NCBI GenBank assembly: GCA_946479905.1
Contig: CAMLIA010000211.1
Location: 1 to 6,788, forward strand
Length of the DNA: 6,788 nucleotides
Reading direction: 5' to 3'
Origin: an uncultured Frankiales bacterium
Lineage (GTDB): Bacteria > Actinomycetota > Actinomycetes > Mycobacteriales > SCTD01
Numbering within the stretch: the stretch's first letter is position 1; every line of letters starts with the position of its first letter. A model generated the notes under the pieces. It searched no databases. It saw nothing but the letters and a program-made list of their open reading frames with translations, and had not been told where the DNA came from. Position numbers and translations under genes: made by a program. Below are positions 1 to 5,288 of this stretch, piece after piece.

Positions 1-147
1 GCCGTTCGAGGTGCCGTTCGAGGTGCCGCTGCTGGATCCGGACCCCGAGGCGGCCTGCCGACCGGCCGAGCTCAGCGCGGGGGCCGCGAGGCTCGCGGCG
101 ACCACCGCGACGAACGCCACCTCGGCGACCCACCCTCGCGCACGCAC
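1..147 (-). CDS. N-terminal fragment of a probable secreted protein (signal peptide + Ser/Gly-rich segment), truncated by window edge
   Basis: Reading the minus strand from a GTG at 147 gives 49 codons to the window edge with no stop. The product opens with a short basic segment (MRARGW), then a hydrophobic stretch (about residues 7–26, ending near ALSSA), then a Gly/Ser/Thr/Asn-rich region with GTSN repeated twice. This is what a signal peptide followed by a linker looks like. An in-frame TAG lies four codons upstream (159–157), so the reading frame opens just here. There is no Shine-Dalgarno, but TAGCCT (159–154) sits exactly 6 nt before the GTG, which fits a -10 box for a leaderless mRNA. 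One Glu inside the hydrophobic stretch is atypical. The mature protein lies outside the window, so no function can be given. The alternative is a plus-strand gene ending at the TAG at 158–160; its wobble positions coincide with these, so base composition does not decide. Confidence 0.5.
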   Translation of the reverse strand, partial: MRARGWVAEVAFVAVVAASLAAPALSSAGRQAASGSGSSSGTSNGTSNG

Positions 148-153
148 CAGCGC

Positions 154-159
154 AGGCTA
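154..159 (-). promoter_or_regulatory. Putative -10 box for leaderless transcription of the left-edge gene
   Basis: TAGCCT on the minus strand matches the actinobacterial TANNNT -10 pattern. Six nucleotides separate it from the GTG at 147, so transcription would start at or next to the start codon. No convincing -35 box is visible. Confidence 0.4.
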
Positions 160-188
160 GGGACCAACCGGGCATCCCGGAAGCCCTG

Positions 189-217
189 CTGACAGGCAGA
201 CGCGCAACGGCTACGTT
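189..217 (+). promoter_or_regulatory. Sigma-70-type promoter for the alcohol dehydrogenase gene
   Basis: CTGACA at 189–194 (one mismatch from TTGACA) is followed, after exactly 17 bp, by TACGTT at 212–217, which fits TANNNT. The predicted transcription start is near 224, giving a leader of about 45 nt. The -10 lies within the palindrome at 203–220. Spacing and box quality are good for a high-GC actinobacterium, but this is a reading of sequence only. Confidence 0.6.
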
Positions 218-220
218 GCG
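203..220. promoter_or_regulatory. Operator-like hyphenated palindrome over the adh promoter
   Basis: Perfect 7-bp arms CGCAACG and CGTTGCG flank a 4-bp spacer (GCTA). The element covers the proposed -10 box completely, so a bound dimeric repressor, for example of the TetR type, would block RNA polymerase. Just downstream, AACCAG occurs twice 11 bp apart (221–226 and 232–237), about one helical turn. The element is too far from the start codon to act as a terminator for this gene. The cognate regulator is not in the window. Confidence 0.5.
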
Positions 221-268
221 AACCAGGGGCAAACCAGAACCTGTTCTACCGACGTCGAGGGAGCACCG

Positions 269-1414
269 ATGCAGACGCGCGCCGCCATCCTGTGGGAGCC
301 GCACACCGACTGGAGCGTCGAGGACATCGAGCTCGACCCGCCGAAGAGGGGCGAGGTCCTCGTGAAGCTGGCCGCGTCCGGCCTGTGCCACTCCGACGAG
401 CACATGGTCACGGGTGACATGGCGCTGCCGGCCGACATCGCCGAGCTGATGGGCATCAGCCAGTTCCCGGTGATCGGCGGGCACGAGGGTGCCGGTGAGG
501 TCATCGAGGTCGGGGAGGGCGTCACCGACCTGGCCGTCGGCGACCACGTCGTGTTCAGCTTCATCCCGTCCTGCGGCAAGTGCCCGTCCTGCCGCCGCGG
601 GCAGTCGCAGGTCTGCGACCTCGGCGCCTTCCTGCTCGGTGGCCGGCAGTTCACCGACCAGACCGCGCGGCACCACAGCAAGGACGGCAAGGACCTCGGC
701 ACCATGGTCGCGCTCGGCACGTTCGCGCCCTACACGGTCGTGGCCGTCGAGTCGTGCGTGAAGATCGACCCGGAGATCCCGCTGGAGAAGGCCGCCCTCG
801 TGGGCTGCGGTGTCACCACGGGCTGGGGCTCGGCGGTCAACGCCGCCGACGTGCAGCCCGGCGAGACCGTCGTGGTCTACGGCGTCGGCGGGATCGGGAC
901 GGCTGCCGTGCAGGGTGCCGTCCTGGCGGGGGCGCACCGGGTCGTCGTGGTCGAGCCGGTCGAGTGGAAGCGCGAGAAGATCCTCGAGTTCGGCGCCACG
1001 CACACGGCCGCGTCCCAGGAGGAGGCGTTCTTCCTCGTCCAGCAGCTCACCAACGGCGCGATGGCCGACAAGGCGATCCTGTGCGTCGGCACGGCCAAGG
1101 GCGAGCACGTCGGCCAGATGATGTCGATCATCAAGAAGTGCGGGCGGGCGGTCGTCACCTCCGTCGCACCGATGCTCGACGACCAGGTCACGATGAACCT
1201 GTTCGAGTTCGCGATGCAGCGCAAGGAGCTCGTGGGCTGCATCTTCGGCAACGCCAACCCGGCCGTCGACATCCCCCGGCTGCTGGCGCTCTACAAGGAC
1301 GGCAAGCTCAAGCTCGACGAGATGATCACGACCGAGTACACCCTGGACGAGATCAACCAGGGCTACCAGGACATGCGGGACGGCAAGAACTTCCGCGGCC
1401 TCATCAGGTACTGA
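269..1414 (+). CDS. NDMA-dependent-type zinc alcohol dehydrogenase (MDR superfamily, Rxyl_3153-like, probably mycofactocin-associated)
   Basis: A 381-residue cytosolic medium-chain dehydrogenase that oxidises alcohols to aldehydes or ketones. Visible features: catalytic zinc ligands C40 (GLCHSDEH), H72–E73 (GGHEGAGE) and C180 (VGCGVTTG); structural zinc lobe with C102, C105, C108 and C116; Rossmann motif GVGGIG at 205–210, with an acidic residue (E229) after the second strand as expected for NAD(H). The insertion around residues 49–67 (GDMALPADIAELMGISQFP) and the overall sequence resemble the nicotinoprotein alcohol dehydrogenases of mycobacteria and relatives. In that family NAD is held tightly and electrons pass to mycofactocin or, in vitro, to N,N-dimethyl-4-nitrosoaniline. 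The ATG at 269 has the strong ribosome site GAGGGAG (257–263) 5 nt upstream. Full length, no frameshift. No mycofactocin biosynthesis genes lie within the window, so electron-acceptor use is inferred from family resemblance. Confidence 0.9.
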   Translation: MQTRAAILWEPHTDWSVEDIELDPPKRGEVLVKLAASGLCHSDEHMVTGDMALPADIAELMGISQFPVIGGHEGAGEVIEVGEGVTDLAVGDHVVFSFIPSCGKCPSCRRGQSQVCDLGAFLLGGRQFTDQTARHHSKDGKDLGTMVALGTFAPYTVVAVESCVKIDPEIPLEKAALVGCGVTTGWGSAVNAADVQPGETVVVYGVGGIGTAAVQGAVLAGAHRVVVVEPVEWKREKILEFGATHTAASQEEAFFLVQQLTNGAMADKAILCVGTAKGEHVGQMMSIIKKCGRAVVTSVAPMLDDQVTMNLFEFAMQRKELVGCIFGNANPAVDIPRLLALYKDGKLKLDEMITTEYTLDEINQGYQDMRDGKNFRGLIRY

Positions 1415-2210
1415 CCGACCTCCCGGAGGGCCCCGCCGCGGCGGGGCCCTCCGCATGCCGGCGGTGCGCGGCGATGAGCAGCGCGTGGGACGCCAGCGCC
1501 GCGCAGGTGGCGAGGGCGAAGCCCGTTCCGGTGCCGACCGACCCGACCAGCAGGCCTGCGGTCGTCGTGAACGCGGCGAAGCTGGGCAGCCCGCGCAGCA
1601 GCGCGGCCGCGTAGCGCTGGACCGCCGCGGCACCGTCCAGGGCGTGCGTGAACACGGCCAGGACCGACGCGATCACCGGGAACGGGGTGAGCAGCCCGGT
1701 CAGGTGCGGGCCGAGCGCGGCGGACGCGGCCGTGATCACGACGACGAGCAGCGCCCCGGCCGCCATCCGCAGCACGAGGTCGCCCGGCAGCCGACGGCCC
1801 GAACCGGCGACCCCGGCGGGAGCGCGCAGCACGGCTCCGCCCGCGAGACCGGCGAGCAGCGCGGCCAGGCACGCGACGAGGGCCGACAGGCTCACGAGCC
1901 CCAGCGCCGTGGTCGAGGCCGCGAAGGCCGCCCAGCCACCCACCACCGCCGGCAGCCAGTGCGCGCCCGACCGGGCCAGCAGGGCGTGCACGGTCGTGAA
2001 CAGCGCCAGCGAGACCAGTCCCGCCGTCGCCGCCCGGGCTGCCGAGGCGCCGAAGGACGGACCCCGTTCGAGAGCGACCACGAGCAGGATCGGACCACCG
2101 ACCACCGGCAGCGACGCCAGCCAACCGGCCGCTGCCGGCCCCCAGCGCCGGGCGGCCAGCGTCGCGAGCCCGATGAGCGCCGGCGCCAGGGTCAGCTTGA
2201 GCGCGAGCAC
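1404..2210 (-). CDS. Polytopic integral membrane protein with an internal duplication, function unknown
   Basis: 268 residues, almost wholly hydrophobic, with about eight or nine likely membrane helices. Residues 2–73 align without gaps to 145–216: each half has a Gly-Pro, a conserved Gly-x-Leu before a (L/F)P-V segment, a Gly at the following loop, and ends in an (A/F)xFTT motif. I count about 21 identities in 72 by eye. The protein is therefore a tandem duplication of a roughly four-helix unit, an architecture common in transporters. It resembles widespread uncharacterised proteins with an 'RxGPxxxGxLxxLP' start; I do not know a demonstrated function. The start is a GTG at 2210 with AGGA (2220–2217) 6 nt upstream; a nearby ATG at 2217 is out of frame. 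The 3' end overlaps the convergent dehydrogenase gene by 11 bp, and the last ~15 residues (Ala/Gly/Pro/Ser-rich) are encoded by that gene's terminator hairpin. Confidence 0.8.
   Translation of the reverse strand: MLALKLTLAPALIGLATLAARRWGPAAAGWLASLPVVGGPILLVVALERGPSFGASAARAATAGLVSLALFTTVHALLARSGAHWLPAVVGGWAAFAASTTALGLVSLSALVACLAALLAGLAGGAVLRAPAGVAGSGRRLPGDLVLRMAAGALLVVVITAASAALGPHLTGLLTPFPVIASVLAVFTHALDGAAAVQRYAAALLRGLPSFAAFTTTAGLLVGSVGTGTGFALATCAALASHALLIAAHRRHAEGPAAAGPSGRSVST
1425..1452 (+). terminator. GC-rich hairpin terminator after the alcohol dehydrogenase
   Basis: GGAGGGCCCCGC (1425–1436) pairs perfectly with GCGGGGCCCTCC (1441–1452) across a CGCG loop: 12 bp, starting 10 nt after the stop codon. 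There is no T-tract, which is common in actinobacteria. The hairpin lies inside the last codons of the convergent membrane-protein gene, where it encodes the Ala/Gly/Pro-rich tail. Confidence 0.75.
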
Positions 2211-2249
2211 GCCGCATCCTGGCAGGACGGGTGGGCGGGAGGCGAGCGG

Positions 2250-2321
2250 AGCCGGCGGTCGGGATCGAACCGACGACCTGCTGTTTACAAGACAGCTGCG
2301 CTACCACTGCGCCACGCCGGC
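2250..2321 (-). tRNA. tRNA-Thr (anticodon UGU)
   Basis: The minus strand folds into a complete cloverleaf. The acceptor stem is GCCGGCG (2321–2315) with CGCCGGC (2257–2251), 7/7 paired. The D stem is GCGC/GCGC with loop AGTGGTA. The anticodon stem is GCTGT/ACAGC with loop CTTGTAA, placing TGT at 2289–2287. The variable region is AGGTC, and the T arm is GTCGG TTCGATC CCGAC. The discriminator is U at 2250, acceptable for tRNA-Thr. The 3' CCA is not encoded (CCG follows), so it must be added enzymatically. It reads ACA and, by wobble, other ACN codons. A TACGCT -10-like box lies at 2341–2336, about 15 nt upstream. The 3' end is 40 bp from the start of the downstream membrane-protein gene on the same strand. 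Confidence 0.97.
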
Positions 2322-2404
2322 CGGGCGTGCGCACCAGCGTAGGACCGGGCGGCCTCCGAGCGAGAGTTCACCCGGCAGTTAGGCCGTCTGGCCGCTTCAG
2401 GAAG

Positions 2405-2460
2405 TCACGGAGAGTGATCGCCACTAGGCTGCTCGGGCGCATGATCACCCGTACGGGTGA
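2405..2460 (+). promoter_or_regulatory. Candidate promoter/operator region of the GH16 gene (near-BldD box, -10-like box, 16-bp palindrome)
   Basis: The 174-bp gap between the tRNA and the GH16 gene holds three elements. TCACGGAGAGTGA (2405–2417) is an imperfect palindrome differing at one defined position from the BldD consensus TNACNCWGNGTNA as I recall it. TAGGCT (2425–2430) fits a TANNNT -10 box, though I see no -35. TCACCCGTACGGGTGA (2445–2460) is a perfect 16-bp palindrome, followed by an unusually A-rich patch (2461–2471). The last could be an operator just after the transcription start or a leader hairpin. Confidence 0.4.
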
Positions 2461-2495
2461 GTAAAAGATAACCATGCGTAGCCGAACCAGAGTGC

Positions 2496-3836
2496 ATGGC
2501 TTCCCGTACCCCCTGGATCGCGACCTGCGCCACCGCCGCCGTCTCCGGCCTGCTGGCGCTGGCGACCGGCACCGCTGCCGTCCCCTCCGCCTCCCCCGTT
2601 CCCGCCGCCGGCGTCACCGGCGCAGCCGGCCACGCCGCGACCCCGGCGCACGGCAAGGCGATGCACAACCCGGTGGCGCTGACCAAGAGCGCGACCGGCC
2701 AGAAGCACCGCTCGGCCACCGCGACGGCCCACACCACGGGCGCGACGGCGCCCACGCACTCCGCCGCGCAGCGGGTGAGCCTGTCCAGCGGCACCAGCAG
2801 CGAGTTCCTCGTCGGCCGCACGACCGGGGCGACCGCCGACAGCCACGTCCTCGCCCTGCGCCAGACCTCGCTCGCCACCGCGAAGCGCCGCAAGGCGCCC
2901 TCCCCCTCCCCGTCGCCCACCGCGACCACGTCCACCGTGACGGCCTCGCCCACGCCGACCGCGACCGCGACGGCGACCCCCACCGCGACCGCCACGGCGA
3001 CCGCCACCCCCACCGCGACCGCCACCCCCACCGCGACGGCCACGCCGACCGCCACGGCGGCCCCCAGCCCGAGCCCGACGGCCACCGCCACCGCCACGCC
3101 CACCGCCACGGCCACCCCTGCCAGCCCCTCGGGCCAGGCGGTGCCCAGCACCGACCTGCCCGGCTGGAAGCTCGCGATGAACGAGGACTTCACCAAGACG
3201 GCGCCGATCGGCTCGTTCATGAGCACCTACTCGAGCACCATCGACAGCTACAAGGACGGCTGGGTCGACACCGCCCGGGTCGGCACCTACATGCCGAGCA
3301 AGGTCGTCTCGGCCCACGACGGGATGATGGACTACTACCTGCACACCGAGAACGGCGTGCACATGGTGGCCGCGGAGATGCCCAAGCTCCCGAACGGCCA
3401 GTACGGCCAGACCTACGGCCGGTACGCGGTCCGCTTCAAGAACGACGTCGTCCCCGGCTACGCCAGCGCGTGGCTGCTGTGGCCGAACAGCGAGGTGTGG
3501 CCGAACGACGGCGAGATCGACTTCCCCGAGGCCTCGCTGTCCGGGTCGAGCACGATCAACGCCTTCGCCCACTACGCCAGCGCGAACGGCGGCCAGGACT
3601 GGTTCGGCTCGTCCACCCAGATGACCGGCGCGTGGCACACCGCGGTCGTCGAGTGGGCGCCGGGCTCGGTGACCTTCTACCTCGACGGCACCAAGATGGG
3701 CACCTCCACCACGATGACGCCGAGCACCGCGATGCACTGGGTGCTGCAGACGGAGACGTCCTACGGCCAGGTGCCGGCCGACAGCACCTCGGGCCACGTC
3801 TACATCGACTGGGTCGCCCAGTGGAGCAAGATCTGA
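2496..3836 (+). CDS. Secreted glycoside hydrolase family 16 protein with Thr/Ala/Pro-rich linker
   Basis: 446 residues. Residues 1–28 form a signal peptide (n-region MASRTPW, hydrophobic core, AxA-type end at GTAA). Residues 30–133 are a low-complexity Ala/Thr/His-rich segment without a domain I recognise, ending in a basic KRRK. Residues 135–212 are a Ser-Pro then Thr-Ala-Thr-Pro repeat linker. Residues 218–446 are the GH16 catalytic domain, with YGRYAVRFK (308–315), the AWLLWP strand and the active-site motif EIDFPE: nucleophile E340, assisting D342 and acid/base E345, in the bulged ExDxxE form. GH16 enzymes cleave beta-1,3 or beta-1,3/1,4 glucans, galactans and related polymers with retention of configuration; the substrate cannot be told from this sequence. 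It probably acts outside the cell, with the linker holding the domain off the envelope. The ATG at 2496 has only a weak ribosome site (AGAG, 2489–2492); the upstream ATG at 2474 is in another frame. Confidence 0.9.
   Translation: MASRTPWIATCATAAVSGLLALATGTAAVPSASPVPAAGVTGAAGHAATPAHGKAMHNPVALTKSATGQKHRSATATAHTTGATAPTHSAAQRVSLSSGTSSEFLVGRTTGATADSHVLALRQTSLATAKRRKAPSPSPSPTATTSTVTASPTPTATATATPTATATATATPTATATPTATATPTATAAPSPSPTATATATPTATATPASPSGQAVPSTDLPGWKLAMNEDFTKTAPIGSFMSTYSSTIDSYKDGWVDTARVGTYMPSKVVSAHDGMMDYYLHTENGVHMVAAEMPKLPNGQYGQTYGRYAVRFKNDVVPGYASAWLLWPNSEVWPNDGEIDFPEASLSGSSTINAFAHYASANGGQDWFGSSTQMTGAWHTAVVEWAPGSVTFYLDGTKMGTSTTMTPSTAMHWVLQTETSYGQVPADSTSGHVYIDWVAQWSKI
2898..3131 (+). repeat. 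Low-complexity Thr/Ala/Pro linker repeat within the GH16 gene
   Basis: This tract encodes the TATPTA-type linker. At DNA level, ACCGCCACCCCCACCGCG occurs as two exact adjacent copies (3000–3017, 3018–3035), with degenerate copies on both sides. Such in-frame 6- and 18-bp units can change copy number by slippage, so linker length may vary between strains. The opposite strand reads as a long Val-Ala-Gly alternating frame purely because of this repeat. Confidence 0.85.
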
Positions 3837-3865
3837 CCGTGCCCCCACGGGCTGCTACCGGTGGG

Positions 3866-3871
3866 TAACCT
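3866..3871 (+). promoter_or_regulatory. Putative -10 box for leaderless transcription of the hotdog-fold gene
   Basis: TAACCT fits TANNNT and ends 6 nt before the ATG at 3878, the geometry expected when the transcript begins at the start codon. No purine-rich ribosome site precedes the ATG. A weak interrupted hairpin (CCCAC 3844–3848 with GTGGG 3861–3865) lies immediately upstream and could end GH16 transcripts. No -35 is recognisable. Confidence 0.5.
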
Positions 3872-3877
3872 CGGGGC

Positions 3878-4330
3878 ATGACGGACTACGACGCGATCCG
3901 CGAGACCATGCCCCAGCTGGTGCCCTTCGTGAAGACGCTGGGCCTCGAGTACCTCGAGCTCAGCGAGGGCCGGGCAGTGCTGCGGCTCTCCGACGACCCC
4001 GCGTTCCACAACCACGTCGGCGGCCCGCACGCCGGGGCGATCTTCACCCTCGCCGAGTCCGCCTCGGGAGCGGTGGTGATCGGGGCCTTCGAGGACCTGC
4101 TCAGCCGGGTGACGCCGCTGGCCGCCCGCGCCGAGATCACCTACACGAAGCTGCAGCAGGGACCGGTCACCGCCGAGGCGACGCTCGGCCGACCGGCCGC
4201 GGAGGTCCGCGCCGAGCTGGACGAGACCGGCAAGACCGTCCAGTTCCCGGTCTCCGTGCAGATGCGTGACCAGAACGGCCAGGAGACCTCCCACCTGACG
4301 ATCAGCTGGGCACTGCGCCCGAACCGCTGA
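3878..4330 (+). CDS. Hotdog-fold protein, PaaI/DUF4442-like putative thioesterase
   Basis: 150 residues, the usual length for a single hotdog domain, with no signal peptide, hence cytosolic. The family hallmark is at residues 44–60 (HNHVGGPHAGAIFTLAE): the Asn/His loop and Gly-rich turn lead into the long 'sausage' helix with Glu60, which in related thioesterases lies by the acyl-CoA thioester. Later strands (AEITYTKLQQGPVTAEA; VQFPVSVQMRDQNG; TSHLTISWAL) fit the antiparallel sheet. Close actinobacterial relatives are usually labelled DUF4442 or thioesterase-family proteins. Hydrolysis of an acyl-CoA is likely by fold, but the substrate is unknown. The start has no ribosome site and a -10-like box 6 nt upstream suggests a leaderless transcript. 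It lies 41 bp after the GH16 gene with no evident functional link. The last four codons including the stop are tandemly duplicated in frame just downstream. Confidence 0.8.
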   Translation: MTDYDAIRETMPQLVPFVKTLGLEYLELSEGRAVLRLSDDPAFHNHVGGPHAGAIFTLAESASGAVVIGAFEDLLSRVTPLAARAEITYTKLQQGPVTAEATLGRPAAEVRAELDETGKTVQFPVSVQMRDQNGQETSHLTISWALRPNR

Positions 4331-4342
4331 CCGAACCGCTGA
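4319..4342 (+). repeat. 12-bp tandem duplication spanning the stop codon of the hotdog gene
   Basis: CCGAACCGCTGA occurs twice, head to tail (4319–4330, 4331–4342). Each copy reads Pro-Asn-Arg-stop in the gene's frame, so the gene has a second in-frame stop four codons on; readthrough would only add PNR. Confidence 0.9.
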
Positions 4343-4345
4343 GCC

Positions 4346-4403
4346 CCGCACGCACGACAGCGGCCCCTTCCCTGGCAGAGGAAGGGGCCGCTGTGACGTG
4401 CGG
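4346..4403. terminator. Large two-part hairpin, probable bidirectional terminator
   Basis: ACAGCGGCCCCTTCC (4357–4371) pairs perfectly with 4380–4394 over an 8-nt loop: 15 bp. Outside it, CCGCACG (4346–4352) pairs with CGTGCGG (4397–4403), separated by a small internal loop (4 nt against 2). The element lies between two convergent genes, 15 bp after the stop of the hotdog gene and 124 bp past the stop of the LysM gene, so it can end transcription from both sides. Confidence 0.85.
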
Positions 4404-4462
4404 TGTGTCCTGCGTTCAGCGTCTGGAGGCTGCACGAGCCGCATCAACGCCGGGCGTTCTCG

Positions 4463-4501
4463 GTGCTCGATCTCTGTGCTCGATCTTTGTGCTCGATCTC
4501 T
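4463..4501. repeat. Three tandem 13-bp repeats in the convergent intergenic gap
   Basis: GTGCTCGATCTCT, GTGCTCGATCTTT and GTGCTCGATCTCT follow one another without gaps (4463–4475, 4476–4488, 4489–4501). Only one base differs, in the middle copy. They fall in the 3' untranslated region of the LysM gene, between its stop and the terminator hairpin. Each contains TCGATC. A period of 13 does not keep a reading frame, consistent with non-coding DNA. Confidence 0.9.
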
Positions 4502-4527
4502 GCGGCCGGACCGCATCAAGACCGTCC

Positions 4528-5181
4528 TTACAGGCTCGCGGGCCAGGTGATCGTCTGCCCGACCAGGATGAGGTTCGGGTCAGGGCCGATGATCGACCGG
4601 TTGGCCTGGTAGAGCTTGGCGACGTGCGCGGCGACGTTGGCGTTCGACGTCGACCGCCCCGTGCTGCGCAGCGCCGACGTGGTCAGCTCCCACAGCGTGT
4701 CGCCGCGGGCGACGTGGAACGTGAACGCCCGCTTCGTGACCGTCCCGCCCTGCTGCGGACCGGTCACCGGCGGCTTCGCGACGGGCGCGCGGCTCGCCGA
4801 GGGCTTCGGTGACGGGCTCGCCGACGGCGTGCTGACCAGCGCCTGGGAGGGGGCTGGCGTGGGGCTGCTCGTCGCGACCGCCGGTGTGCCGGCGGTGGCG
4901 ACGGGGCCCGCGGTGGGGGACGCCGTCGGGGCGGGAGTCGGGGTCGGGGTGGACTTGATGCCGGGCACGACCGGTCCGGCGGGATGCGCGCTGGTCGTGG
5001 ACGCGGAGGCGCCGAGCGCCGCCGGGGTGTCGGAGCCGCCCCGGCCGAACAGCGCCCAGGCGCCGCCGGCGACGGCGAGCACGAGCACGCCCCCGCCGAG
5101 GAACGTCAGCGCCCGCTGCCCGCGCGGTGGAGGTGGGGGCGACGCCGTGCTGGGCGGTCGCCCCCGGGGTGGGTTTGCCAT
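4528..5181 (-). CDS. Membrane-anchored LysM-domain protein with Pro/Ser/Thr-rich linker
   Basis: 217 residues. A Pro-rich cytoplasmic tail (1–22) is followed by one hydrophobic segment (about 26–46) acting as an uncleaved anchor or signal. Then comes a long Pro/Ser/Thr/Ala-rich stretch (about 50–148), and a C-terminal LysM domain (about 153–214) with FTFHVARGDTLWEL at its start and a NLILVGQTITWP end. The middle has a small insertion (LRSTGRSTSNANVAAH) relative to the shortest LysM units. LysM binds N-acetylglucosamine-containing glycan, so the protein probably tethers the membrane to peptidoglycan. No catalytic domain is present, so it may be structural or an adaptor. The ATG at 5181 has GGAAGGG (5196–5190) 8 nt upstream. 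It lies 221 bp downstream of the sigma factor gene on the same strand with a hairpin between them, so it is probably transcribed separately. Confidence 0.88.
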   Translation of the reverse strand: MANPPRGRPPSTASPPPPPRGQRALTFLGGGVLVLAVAGGAWALFGRGGSDTPAALGASASTTSAHPAGPVVPGIKSTPTPTPAPTASPTAGPVATAGTPAVATSSPTPAPSQALVSTPSASPSPKPSASRAPVAKPPVTGPQQGGTVTKRAFTFHVARGDTLWELTTSALRSTGRSTSNANVAAHVAKLYQANRSIIGPDPNLILVGQTITWPASL

Positions 5182-5288
5182 CTTCGATGCCCTTCCAGGC
5201 GGTACGGAGAAGGGCAGTGAACCACCGCAGCCGGGCCCGCGGAGAGTGACACGAGGGATCGGCCGCCCTCAGCACGGATCAGGGGGGT

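Noticed and set aside
2..160. Plus-strand gene end (tail ending at TAG 158–160)
   Set aside because: The frame is open and GC-rich at wobble positions, but those positions coincide with the minus-strand frame. The minus strand gives a signal peptide and a leaderless -10, so I prefer it; not fully excluded.
2445..2460. Palindrome as a BldD box
   Set aside because: Half-sites TNACNC and GNGTNA match, but four bases (GTAC) separate them where BldD sites have one (A/T), so the spacing is wrong.
2405..3226. Minus-strand frame with Val-Ala-Gly alternation
   Set aside because: It arises only from reading the Thr/Ala/Pro repeat DNA backwards; no recognisable domain.
2474..3868. Alternative 464-codon plus-strand frame starting at ATG 2474
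   Set aside because: It gives an Arg/His-rich product over the GH16 gene. The +1-shifted frame from 2496 has the signal peptide and the intact GH16 active site.
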